From assembly GCA_013152215.1 (NCBI GenBank), contig JAADGT010000287.1, forward strand, positions 1 through 6,101: 6,101 nucleotides of DNA, written 5' to 3'. The translations under genes were made by a program, and so were the position numbers. Below the pieces are notes generated by a model. That model was not told the origin of the DNA and searched no databases. It saw only the letters and a list, made by a program, of their open reading frames with translations. This document shows, piece by piece, positions 1-6,101 of this stretch. The DNA is from Deltaproteobacteria bacterium (GTDB lineage: Bacteria > Desulfobacterota > Deferrisomatia > Deferrisomatales > Deferrisomataceae). Position 1 is the first letter of the stretch. Every line of letters starts with the position of its first letter.

Positions 1-334
1 CCACACCGGCGACGTGGAGATCCTCCTCCCGGCCAAGGGCACCCCCCTCAGGCCCGGCATGTTCGCCCGGGTTCGGATCGAGGTGGGCGCCCACCAGGGG
101 GTGACCGTGCCCCGGGACGCCCTGCGCAAGGTGCCGGGCAGCGGGGTGTGGTTCGTGTACGTGGTCACGCCCCAGGGGCGGGCCGAGCGCCGGGACGTGG
201 AGCCCGGCGTGGCCCTGGGGGACCGGATGGAGATCCTCTCCGGGGTCGAGGCCGGCGAGGACGTGGTGGTGCGGGGCGAAGGCGTGGTGCGCACCGGTGC
301 GGCGGTGCGGGTGACCGAGCGCGTGGGCGAGTGA
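1..334 (+). CDS. RND efflux periplasmic adaptor subunit (membrane fusion protein), C-terminal part
   Basis: The 5' end is cut off by the window. The reading frame is open from base 2, giving about 110 residues before TGA at 332-334. The visible part fits the end of an HlyD/AcrA-type adaptor. It has a beta-barrel strand ending in the family-typical LRPGMFARVRIEV, then a VTVPRDAL segment opening the membrane-proximal domain, then VWFVYVV, RRDVEPGVALGDRMEILSGVEAGEDVVVRGEG and a short charged tail. In this family the adaptor is anchored to the inner membrane and links the RND pump to an outer-membrane channel across the periplasm. The permease gene starts 7 bp downstream, which supports the assignment. 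The signal or lipoprotein region, hairpin and lipoyl domain are out of view, so substrate class and exact subfamily cannot be judged. The GTG at 14 is an internal valine codon, not a start. Confidence 0.9.
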   Translation, partial: HTGDVEILLPAKGTPLRPGMFARVRIEVGAHQGVTVPRDALRKVPGSGVWFVYVVTPQGRAERRDVEPGVALGDRMEILSGVEAGEDVVVRGEGVVRTGAAVRVTERVGE

Positions 335-336
335 GG
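333..336 (+). promoter_or_regulatory. Ribosome binding site of the RND permease, overlapping the adaptor stop codon
   Basis: The bases GAGG, five nucleotides before the ATG at 342, form a short Shine-Dalgarno-like match. Its first two bases are the last two bases of the adaptor TGA stop. A ribosome finishing the adaptor would sit on the permease initiation site, so translational coupling of the two subunits is likely. The match is short, so the call rests mainly on position. Confidence 0.5.
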
Positions 337-341
337 CGGCC

Positions 342-3300
342 ATGAACCTGCCATCCCTTTCCGTCCGGCGGCCCGTGGCCGTGCTCATGGGCCTGCTGGC
401 CCTGCTGCTGTTCGGCCTGTGGAGCCTGCCCCGGCTCGACATCGACCTGCTGCCCCGGATCGACCCGCCGGCCATCTCGGTCATCACCTACTACCCGGGG
501 GCCAACGCCCGGGACGTGGAGTCGAATGTCACCAAGGTGATCGAGGACCGGCTCAGCATCGTTTCGAACCTGGACCGGATCACCTCGATCTCCAAGGACA
601 GCCTCTCGGTGGTGACCTGCACGTTCAAATGGGGCTCGGACCTGGGCGAGGCCGCCAACGACGTGCGCGAGAAGCTCGACATCGCCAAGTTCTACCTGCC
701 CAAGGACATCGAGAACCCCCTGCTGTTCAAGTTCTCGTCGGCCAACTTCCCGATCCTGTTCCTGTCGGTGGAGGCCACCGAGTCGTACCGGGCCCTGTAC
801 CAGATCGTGGACAAGCAGGTGGCCACAGTTCTGAAGCGTATCCCCGGCGTGGGCGCGGTGATCATCCGGGGCGGGCTCGAGCGGGAGATCCGGGTCGAGG
901 TGGACAACGACCGGCTCGCCGCCTACGGGCTGTCGCTGGACGACCTGGGGCAGGCGCTGAAGCGGGAGAACCTGGACATGCCGGCCGGCGAGGTGAAGAT
1001 CGGCAAGCGGGCCGTGCCGGTGCGGGTGCCGGGCCGGTTCCGGTCGCCCCGGGAGCTGGCCGCCGTGCCGGTGGCCGTGCGTCAGGGCCGGGTGGTGCGG
1101 CTGGGGGACGTGGCCCGGGTGGACGACGCGTTCAAGGACAAGTACGAGGAGATCTTCACCAACGGCCGCACCGGCATCCTGCTGATGATCCAGAAGCAGT
1201 CCGGGGCCAACACCGTGAACGTGGTGCGCGAGATCCGGCGGCGGCTGCCCGAGATCGAGCGCAACCTCCCGGCCGACGTGAAGCTGGGCACCATCATGGA
1301 CTCGGCCGAGGACATCGAGAACATGGTGAACAACCTGAAGTCCAGCCTGTACCTGGGCGGGCTCCTGGTGGTGGTGGTCACCTTCGTGTTCCTGCGGCGG
1401 CTGCGGCCGAGCCTGGTGGTGGCGCTCACGATCCCGTTCTCGATGATCGTGACCTTCTTCGCCATGTACCTGTTCGGGTTCACCCTGAACCTGATCAGCA
1501 TCATGAGCCTGACCATCGCCATCGGCATGGTGGTGGACAACGCCATCGTGGTGCTGGAGAACATCACCCGCCACCTGGAGGAGGGCGAGGCCTCCCCGGC
1601 CCGGGCGGCCGTGGACGGAGCCTCCGAGGTGGGCCTGGCCGTGTCGGCCTCCACCCTGACAACCATCGCGGTGTTCCTGCCCCTGGTGTTCCTGGGGGGC
1701 ATCGCGGGCATCCTGTTCAAGCAGCTCGGGTTCCTGGTGACCCTGACCCTGCTGGCGAGCCTACTGGTGAGCCTGACCCTCACCCCCATGGCCGCGAGCA
1801 AGCTGCTCAAGCCCCAGGCCGACCGCCGGGGCCTCACCGGCGCGCTGTTCCGGGCCAGCGAGGCCGTGCTCGACGGCCTCGAGCGCGCCTACGCCGGGCT
1901 GCTCGGCTGGATGCTCCGGCACCGGGCCGCGACCCTGGTCGTGGCCGCCGGGGTCCTGGCCCTGGGGCTCGGCGCCGCCCGGCGCACCGGCTCGGAGTTC
2001 ATGCCCCAGACCGACACCGGCGAGATCGAGGTGAACGCCGAGCTGCCCGTGGACGTGCGCATCGAGGAGGCCACCCGGGTGGTGAACCGGCTCATGAAGA
2101 TCTTCTATGAGGAGGTGCCCGAGGTCCGGGCCCTGTACGCCCTGACCGGCCAGAGCCGCCAGGGCATCGCCACGGCCGTGGGGTTCGAGGAGGGCAACCA
2201 GGTCGTGCGGATCGGGGCCAAGCTGGTGGACCGGTCCGAGCGGCAGAGGTCGGTGACCGAGATCGCCGAGGCCCTGCGGCGGCGCTACCGCCAGGTGCCC
2301 GACATCGAGAAGCTCAGCGTGCGCACGGTGGGGGCGGCCCAGAAGATCTTCTTCGGGGCCGGGTCCAAGCCCCTGGTGGTGGAGGTGCTGGGCAACGACT
2401 GGGAGCGGCTGCGGTCCACGGCCGGCACGATCCTGGAGAAGATGCGCCGGGTGCCCGGGGTGCGCGACGCCTCCTGGTCGCTCAAGCCGGTGAAGACCGA
2501 GTGGCTCGTGGAGGTGGATCGGGAGAAGGCGGGCCGGTTGGGCCTGCCCCTGGCCGTGCTGGCCCGCGACGTGCGCACGGCCGTGTTCGGCACCGACTAC
2601 ACCCAGTTCCGGGACGCGGGCGACGACTACGACATCACCGTGCGGCTGCGGCCCCAGGACCGGGCGGGCCGGGCCGAGCTGGAGAACCTGCGGCTCAAGA
2701 CCCTCACGGGCCGGATGGTGCGGCTGAAGGACGTGGCCCGGATCCGCGAGGGGGAGATCCCGCTCCAGATCGATCGCAAGAACCAGCAGCGCATGATCTC
2801 GGTGTCGGCCGACGTGGTGGGCCGGAGCCTGGGCGAGGTCACGGCCGACCTGGAGAAGATCCTGGCCGGCATGGACCTGCCCGAGGGGATCACGGTGCGG
2901 TTCGGCGGCGACGTCAAGGAGAAGGCCGACGCGTTCCGCGACCTGCTTCAGCTCCTGGCCCTCGGCATGATCCTCGTGTTCATGGTGATGGCGGCCCAGT
3001 TCGAGAGCCTGGTGGTCCCGTTCGTGATCTTCTTCTCGGTGCCGTTCGCCCTGACCGGCGCGTTCCTGGGCCTGGCGGCCACGGGCACGCCGCTGTCGCT
3101 CATGAGCTTCATCGGCATCATCATGCTGGTGGGCATCGTGGTGAACAACGCGATCGTGCTCGTGGACTACGCCATCCAGCTGCGGGCCAGGGGCATGGAG
3201 CTCAAGGAGGCCCTGCTCCGGGCGGGCCGCACCCGGCTCCGGCCCGTGCTCATGACCACGCTCACCACCGCGTTCGGCATGCTGCCCATGGCCCTGTCGC

Positions 3301-3449
3301 GCCAGACCGGCCACGAGATGTGGAACCCCCTGGGCATCGCCGTGATCGGGGGGCTGCTGGTGAGCACCCTGGTGACCCTGGGCATCGTGCCGGTGATGGG
3401 CTCGCTCCTGATGGGCCGGGCCAAGGTGAGGGAGGCCGCAGGCTATTAA
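342..3449 (+). CDS. RND efflux permease, AcrB/HAE1-type (multidrug or related export)
   Basis: This is a complete 1035-residue inner-membrane pump, the usual length for AcrB-type proteins. It has the duplicated RND plan: TM1 at about 12-30, a large periplasmic domain, TM2-TM6 at about 336-485, TM7 at about 530-547, a second periplasmic domain, and TM8-TM12 at about 868-1025. Landmarks include TYYPGANARDVESNV after TM1, FGFTLNLISI before TM4, GMVVDNAIVVLENI in TM4, EFMPQTDTGEIEV after TM7, GIVVNNAIVLVDY in TM10 and RLRPVLMTTL before TM11. Compared with the AcrB relay (Asp407, Asp408, Lys940, Arg971, Thr978), it keeps Asp399, Arg965 and Thr972 but has Asn400 and Asn935. That pattern recurs in many HAE1-like pumps outside the AcrB group and is not a sign of decay. 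The ATG is chosen for the MNLPSLSVRRPVAV start, typical of the family, and its fit behind the adaptor. Substrate is unknown. The protein ends Gly-Tyr, with the stop codon inside the inverted repeat that begins at 3444. Confidence 0.95.
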   Translation: MNLPSLSVRRPVAVLMGLLALLLFGLWSLPRLDIDLLPRIDPPAISVITYYPGANARDVESNVTKVIEDRLSIVSNLDRITSISKDSLSVVTCTFKWGSDLGEAANDVREKLDIAKFYLPKDIENPLLFKFSSANFPILFLSVEATESYRALYQIVDKQVATVLKRIPGVGAVIIRGGLEREIRVEVDNDRLAAYGLSLDDLGQALKRENLDMPAGEVKIGKRAVPVRVPGRFRSPRELAAVPVAVRQGRVVRLGDVARVDDAFKDKYEEIFTNGRTGILLMIQKQSGANTVNVVREIRRRLPEIERNLPADVKLGTIMDSAEDIENMVNNLKSSLYLGGLLVVVVTFVFLRRLRPSLVVALTIPFSMIVTFFAMYLFGFTLNLISIMSLTIAIGMVVDNAIVVLENITRHLEEGEASPARAAVDGASEVGLAVSASTLTTIAVFLPLVFLGGIAGILFKQLGFLVTLTLLASLLVSLTLTPMAASKLLKPQADRRGLTGALFRASEAVLDGLERAYAGLLGWMLRHRAATLVVAAGVLALGLGAARRTGSEFMPQTDTGEIEVNAELPVDVRIEEATRVVNRLMKIFYEEVPEVRALYALTGQSRQGIATAVGFEEGNQVVRIGAKLVDRSERQRSVTEIAEALRRRYRQVPDIEKLSVRTVGAAQKIFFGAGSKPLVVEVLGNDWERLRSTAGTILEKMRRVPGVRDASWSLKPVKTEWLVEVDREKAGRLGLPLAVLARDVRTAVFGTDYTQFRDAGDDYDITVRLRPQDRAGRAELENLRLKTLTGRMVRLKDVARIREGEIPLQIDRKNQQRMISVSADVVGRSLGEVTADLEKILAGMDLPEGITVRFGGDVKEKADAFRDLLQLLALGMILVFMVMAAQFESLVVPFVIFFSVPFALTGAFLGLAATGTPLSLMSFIGIIMLVGIVVNNAIVLVDYAIQLRARGMELKEALLRAGRTRLRPVLMTTLTTAFGMLPMALSRQTGHEMWNPLGIAVIGGLLVSTLVTLGIVPVMGSLLMGRAKVREAAGY

Positions 3450-3469
3450 CCCGGCGACAAAATAGGCGC
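3444..3469 (+). repeat. Left terminal inverted repeat, overlapping the permease stop codon
   Basis: This 26-bp repeat begins TATTAACCCGGCG and ends AGGCGC. It matches the reverse complement of 3689-3714 at 22 of 26 positions, with the outer 13 perfect. The last two permease codons (Tyr TAT and stop TAA, 3444-3449) lie inside it. AT-rich bases at its outer end and around 3458-3464 stand out from the surrounding GC-rich DNA. Confidence 0.8.
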
Positions 3470-3688
3470 GTCACCTCGGAGGGCGGGGCAAGGGACCTGC
3501 CTCCGGCCGGGCGCGAAGCCGGGCATGAGATTCGCCGCGCACGCACGGGACCGAAGAGCTGGTTTCATGACAACTCGGTGGAATCCGAACCATTTCGCGG
3601 TCCGAGCGTCAGAGGCGCTGCGCGGCGAGCTAAGGGGCCGCGCCCGGCTCTCCGGCAGATCCCCTGCCCCTCCGAGCAGGGAGCGATA

Positions 3689-3714
3689 GCGCCTGTTTAT
3701 CCGCCGGGTTAATA
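3689..3714 (-). repeat. Right terminal inverted repeat
   Basis: This is the partner of the left repeat. Read on the minus strand it begins TATTAACCCGGCG, continues with GATAAAC and ends AGGCGC. The outer 13 bp are identical to the left end, and four of the inner 13 differ. It ends 25 bp before the ettA stop codon. The divergence lies in the inner half, as expected if the outermost bases are the part under functional constraint. Confidence 0.8.
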
Positions 3715-3739
3715 ACGCGGAGCATGCTACGCGAGCCCC

Positions 3740-5413
3740 CTACCGCACCAGGGGCTTGTACCGAATGCGGTGGGGCCGGTCGGCCTCGGCTCCCAGGCGC
3801 CGGCGGCGATCGGCCTCGTAGGCCTCGTAGTTGCCCTCGAACCACACCACCCGGCTGTCGCCCTCGAACGCCAGGATGTGGGTGGCGATCCGATCCAGGA
3901 ACCACCGGTCGTGGGACACCACCACGGCGCACCCGGCGAACTCCAGGAGCGCCTCCTCCAGCGACCGCAGGGTGTCCACGTCGAGGTCGTTGGTGGGCTC
4001 GTCCAGCAGGATCAGGTTGGCCCCCCGCTTCAGCAGCTTGGCCAGGTGCACCCGGTTGCGCTCCCCGCCCGAGAGGTCGCCGACCCGCTTCTGCTGGTCC
4101 GCGCCCCGGAACTGGAACGCGGCCACGTAGGCCCGGGAGGGAACCCGCCGCCTCCCGAGCTCCACGAACTCGGCCTTGCCCGTGATCTCCTCCCACACGG
4201 TGGCGTCGGGGTCCAACGCGTCGCGGCTTTGGTCCACGTGGGCCATGACCACGGTCTCCCCGATTCGGAGCGTTCCGGCGTCGGGCGTCTCCGCGCCCGT
4301 GAGCATGCGCAACAGGGTGGTCTTGCCGGCGCCGTTCGGGCCGATCACCCCCACGATGCCCCCCGGTGGAAGCCGGAAGCTCAGATCATCGAACAGGAGC
4401 CGGTCGCCGTAGGCCTTCCGGAGCCCCTCGGCCTCGATCACCACGTCGCCCAGCCGGGGGCCCGGCGGGATCACGATGGCGCCGGCCTCCACCTTGCCGG
4501 CGGTCTCCTGGCGCAGGAGGTCCTCGTAGGCCCGGAGCCGGGCCTTCCCCTTGGCCTGGCGGGCCCGGGGGGCCATCCGGATCCACTCCAGCTCCCGCTC
4601 CAGGGTCTTCTGCCGGGCGGCCGACTGCTTCTCCTCCTGGGCGAGCCGGTTCTGCTTCTGCTCGAGCCAGGAGGAGTAGTTGCCCTCCCAGGGGATGCCC
4701 CGTCCCCGGTCGAGCTCCAGGATCCACCCGGCCACGTTGTCCAGGAAGTATCGGTCGTGGGTCACGGCGACCACCGTGCCCGGGTACTCGGCCAGATGCC
4801 GCTCGAGCCAGGCCACCGACTCGGCGTCCAGGTGGTTGGTGGGCTCGTCCAGGAGCAGCAGGTCGGGCTGCTGGAGCAGCAGCCGGCACAGGGCCACCCG
4901 GCGGCGCTCCCCGCCCGACAGGGTGCGCACCGGGGTGTCCGGCGGCGGGCACCGAAGCGCATCCATGGCGATCTCGAGCTTCCGGTCCAGGTCCCACGCG
5001 CCGGCCGCGTCGATGGCGTCCTGCACCCGGGCCTGCTCGGCCAGCAGCGCCTCCATCTCGTCGGGCTCCATGGGCTCGGCGAACCGGGCGTTGATCTCGT
5101 CGAACCGCCGGAGCAGCGCCCGGGTCTCGGCCACGGCCTCGTCCACCACCTGGGCCACGGTCTTCTCCGGGTCCAGCTCCGGCTCCTGGGGCAGGTACCC
5201 CACCCGAACGCCCTCGGCCGCCCAGGCCTCGCCGTCGAACTCGGTGTCGATGCCGGCCATGATCCGGAGCAGGGTGGACTTGCCGGCGCCGTTCAGGCCC
5301 AGCACCCCGATCTTGGCCCCGGGCAGGAACGAGAGCCAGATGTCCTTGAGCACCGTGCGGTTGGGGGGATAGCTCTTGGTGAGCCCCTTCATCACGTAGA
5401 CGTACTGAGCCAT
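3740..5413 (-). CDS. ettA: Energy-dependent translational throttle protein EttA (ABC-F ATPase)
   Basis: This complete 557-residue soluble protein has two ABC ATPase domains, nearly the length of E. coli EttA (about 555). Domain 1 has Walker A GLNGAGKST (39-47), signature LSGGE (165-169), Walker B with catalytic Glu190 and switch His219. An arm insertion lies at about 95-140. The interdomain linker (about 245-325) is charged and helical, with KGKARLRAYEDLL, matching the P-site tRNA-interaction motif. Domain 2 has Walker A GPNGAGKTT (358-366), signature LSGGE (447-451) and Glu472 in LLDEPTNDLD. EttA-specific stretches such as WILELDRGRGIPWEGNYSSWLEQK and the Lys/Arg-rich C-terminus separate it from Uup and other ABC-F types. 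EttA binds the ribosomal E site and gates entry into elongation according to ATP/ADP state. The ATG has an AGGAG at 5420-5424, six bases upstream. Both ATPase sites look intact. It is convergent with the efflux pair, with no evident functional link. Confidence 0.97.
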   Translation of the reverse strand: MAQYVYVMKGLTKSYPPNRTVLKDIWLSFLPGAKIGVLGLNGAGKSTLLRIMAGIDTEFDGEAWAAEGVRVGYLPQEPELDPEKTVAQVVDEAVAETRALLRRFDEINARFAEPMEPDEMEALLAEQARVQDAIDAAGAWDLDRKLEIAMDALRCPPPDTPVRTLSGGERRRVALCRLLLQQPDLLLLDEPTNHLDAESVAWLERHLAEYPGTVVAVTHDRYFLDNVAGWILELDRGRGIPWEGNYSSWLEQKQNRLAQEEKQSAARQKTLERELEWIRMAPRARQAKGKARLRAYEDLLRQETAGKVEAGAIVIPPGPRLGDVVIEAEGLRKAYGDRLLFDDLSFRLPPGGIVGVIGPNGAGKTTLLRMLTGAETPDAGTLRIGETVVMAHVDQSRDALDPDATVWEEITGKAEFVELGRRRVPSRAYVAAFQFRGADQQKRVGDLSGGERNRVHLAKLLKRGANLILLDEPTNDLDVDTLRSLEEALLEFAGCAVVVSHDRWFLDRIATHILAFEGDSRVVWFEGNYEAYEADRRRRLGAEADRPHRIRYKPLVR

Positions 5414-5463
5414 TCCGATCTCCTGGCGAGGGAACGTACCTGTGGGGAATCGGGGACGGGCCC
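5414..5463 (-). other. Short spacer upstream of ettA with a strong ribosome binding site
   Basis: These 50 bp separate the HEAT-repeat gene stop from the ettA start on the same strand. They contain AGGAG (5420-5424 on the minus strand), well placed for ettA. I see no convincing -35/-10 pair and no hairpin with a T-run here, so ettA is either read through from the upstream gene or uses a promoter inside that gene. Confidence 0.6.
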
Positions 5464-6101
5464 TTAGGGGGACCGTTCCCGAATCGCGTCGATGGCGGCT
5501 TGGGCGTAGCGGCGGTACTTGCGCTGGCCGAGGAACGGCTCCAGCGCCCGGATCGCGGCGGGGGACCCGATGCGGCCCAGCGTCTCCATGGCCAGTCGCA
5601 CGTTGGTGGCCTTGGGGTCCTGCAGGGCCCGCACGAACACCGCCTCGTGCTCGGAGCCGCCGTGGGCCGCCAGGTTCTGCAGGGCGAAGTGGCGCACCAC
5701 GGGGTTGGGGTGCTCGGCCAGGGGTGCGATCCGGGCCAGGAACTCCGGCCCTCCCCGCTCCAGCAGGATCTGCAGCGCCACGGCCTTGAGGTTCGGGTCG
5801 GGTTCGTCCAGGAGCCCCGCCACGGCCCGGACGTCTCCCGCCCCCAGCCCGTCCCTGCGGTCGAACAGCACCATCACGGCCCGGACCCGGTCCCCGGCCG
5901 CTGCCGCTGGGTCGGTGGCCAATGCAAGGAAGAAGCGGGTCGAGGCGGGGCAGTCGAGGCGCTCCAGCACCTCCAGGATCCGATCCTTCTCGGGTGGGGC
6001 CACCTCAGGGTCGGCCCACAGGGCGGCCAGGTCTGGCACCGCGTCGGCGCCCAGGCAGCTCCACTCGCGCACCGCGGTGCCGGCGTGGCGCCCCTGGCGC
6101 A
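5464..6101 (-). CDS. HEAT-repeat domain protein, C-terminal part
   Basis: The reading frame is open from the right edge of the window to TAA at 5464-5466, giving about 211 visible residues. The start is probably beyond the window. A GTG at 6070-6072 is a possible but weak start, because the frame continues upstream of it (RQGRHAGTA) without a stop. Counted from that GTG, the sequence is built of paired amphipathic helices of the HEAT type. Helix-defining stretches are DPNLKAVALQILLERG (about 92-107), NPVVRHFALQNLAAHGG (123-139), TNVRLAMETLGRIGS (156-170) and RRYAQAAIDAIRER (187-200), with a weaker unit at about 60-75. Such solenoids usually act as protein-binding scaffolds. No catalytic motif, signal peptide or membrane segment is visible in this part. 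It lies 50 bp upstream of ettA on the same strand and may share a transcript. Its function is not recognisable, and other domains could sit in the missing N-terminal part. Confidence 0.82.
   Translation of the reverse strand, partial: RQGRHAGTAVREWSCLGADAVPDLAALWADPEVAPPEKDRILEVLERLDCPASTRFFLALATDPAAAAGDRVRAVMVLFDRRDGLGAGDVRAVAGLLDEPDPNLKAVALQILLERGGPEFLARIAPLAEHPNPVVRHFALQNLAAHGGSEHEAVFVRALQDPKATNVRLAMETLGRIGSPAAIRALEPFLGQRKYRRYAQAAIDAIRERSP

Larger units (their letters stand above)
3444..3714. mobile_element. Putative MITE-like palindromic element between convergent genes
   Basis: A 271-bp segment is bounded by perfect 13-bp inverted repeats (3444-3456 and 3702-3714). Matching continues inward in the same order on both arms: AGGCGC; CTCGGAGGG (3475-3483 with 3668-3676); a 14-bp block with 12 matches (3488-3501 with 3654-3667); GCCGGGCGCG (3506-3515 with 3639-3648); TCGCCGCGCA (3532-3541 with 3619-3628); and a shorter GGACCG block (3548-3553 with 3598-3603). 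Only small gaps interrupt the arms. No transposase fits inside. The ends read TATTAA...TTAATA, so a TA or TTAA target duplication would be hidden in the palindrome. This architecture suits a non-autonomous transposable element fixed between two genes. A long hairpin RNA or bidirectional terminator is the alternative. The IS family cannot be assigned from sequence alone, and copy number elsewhere in the genome is unknown. Confidence 0.55.

Noticed and set aside
165..1574. A 469-codon open frame on the minus strand opposite the adaptor end and the permease.
   Set aside because: It translates to a His/Gln/Gly/Pro-rich string with no domain, exactly antisense to strongly conserved RND codons. This is the usual shadow of a gene with G/C at third positions.
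1761..3314. A 517-codon minus-strand open frame, and plus-strand frames at 419-2110 and 2501-3712.
   Set aside because: All overlap the permease in other frames, have low-complexity Arg/Gly/Pro/His composition and show no family motif. The last one runs past the permease only because the intergenic DNA is also GC-rich.
3506..3524. The short direct repeat GCCGGGC (3506-3512 and 3518-3524) as a possible operator or repeat array.
   Set aside because: Two 7-bp GC-only copies 12 bp apart are unremarkable at this base composition, and the first copy is already explained as part of a palindrome block.
3525..3689. A 54-codon plus-strand ORF (starting MRFAAHARDRRAG) lying wholly inside the palindrome.
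   Set aside because: It has only a weak GAAG before the ATG, an Arg-rich composition and no recognisable domain, and much of it lies in the repeat arms. A short open frame is expected by chance in DNA this GC-rich. It would deserve another look only if conserved among copies of the element.
3770..5467. A 565-codon plus-strand frame opposite ettA, with smaller frames at 3724-4185 (+), 3630-4196 (-), 4386-4997 (-) and 4366-5094 (+).
   Set aside because: Each mirrors or frame-shifts the intact ettA gene, whose Walker, signature and linker motifs are unambiguous. The alternative translations lack any recognisable domain.
1..6101. CRISPR array, tRNA or rRNA genes, integrase, toxin-antitoxin or defence genes.
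   Set aside because: I saw no regularly spaced repeats, no tRNA-like cloverleaf or rRNA signature, and no such proteins. Apart from the palindrome, the window is filled by the four coding regions described.

Overview
The window is 6.1 kb of very GC-rich bacterial chromosome. It carries four protein-coding genes, two of them cut by the window edges, and one compact palindromic element. Coding density, G/C-biased third codon positions and gene content (an RND efflux system and an EttA-type ABC-F protein) point to a Gram-negative bacterium. A high-GC proteobacterium, possibly of the former deltaproteobacterial groups, would fit, but no marker here fixes the taxon.

Layout: positions 1-334 (+) hold the C-terminal end of an RND periplasmic adaptor (membrane fusion protein). 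It is followed after 7 bp by a complete 1035-residue RND inner-membrane permease (342-3449, +). The two form a translationally coupled pair, and an outer-membrane channel partner is not in view. On the opposite strand, and convergent with this pair, lie ettA (3740-5413, -), a complete energy-dependent translational throttle ABC-F ATPase, and upstream of it (5464-6101, -) the C-terminal part of a HEAT-repeat protein that runs off the window edge. The HEAT gene and ettA are 50 bp apart and could be co-transcribed.

The only non-coding stretch of any size is the 290 bp between the stop codons of the two convergent transcription units. It is almost entirely filled by a 271-bp interrupted palindrome (3444-3714). 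Its ends are perfect 13-bp inverted repeats within 26-bp repeats that match at 22 positions, and further matched blocks continue inward for roughly 100 bp per arm. There is no transposase gene inside. It looks like a non-autonomous, MITE-like insertion that landed at the very end of the permease gene, so that the permease stop codon lies inside the terminal repeat. A structured RNA or bidirectional terminator is the main alternative. This is the most interesting signal in the window. The protein-coding genes are ordinary members of known families, apart from the non-AcrB proton-relay residues of the permease.
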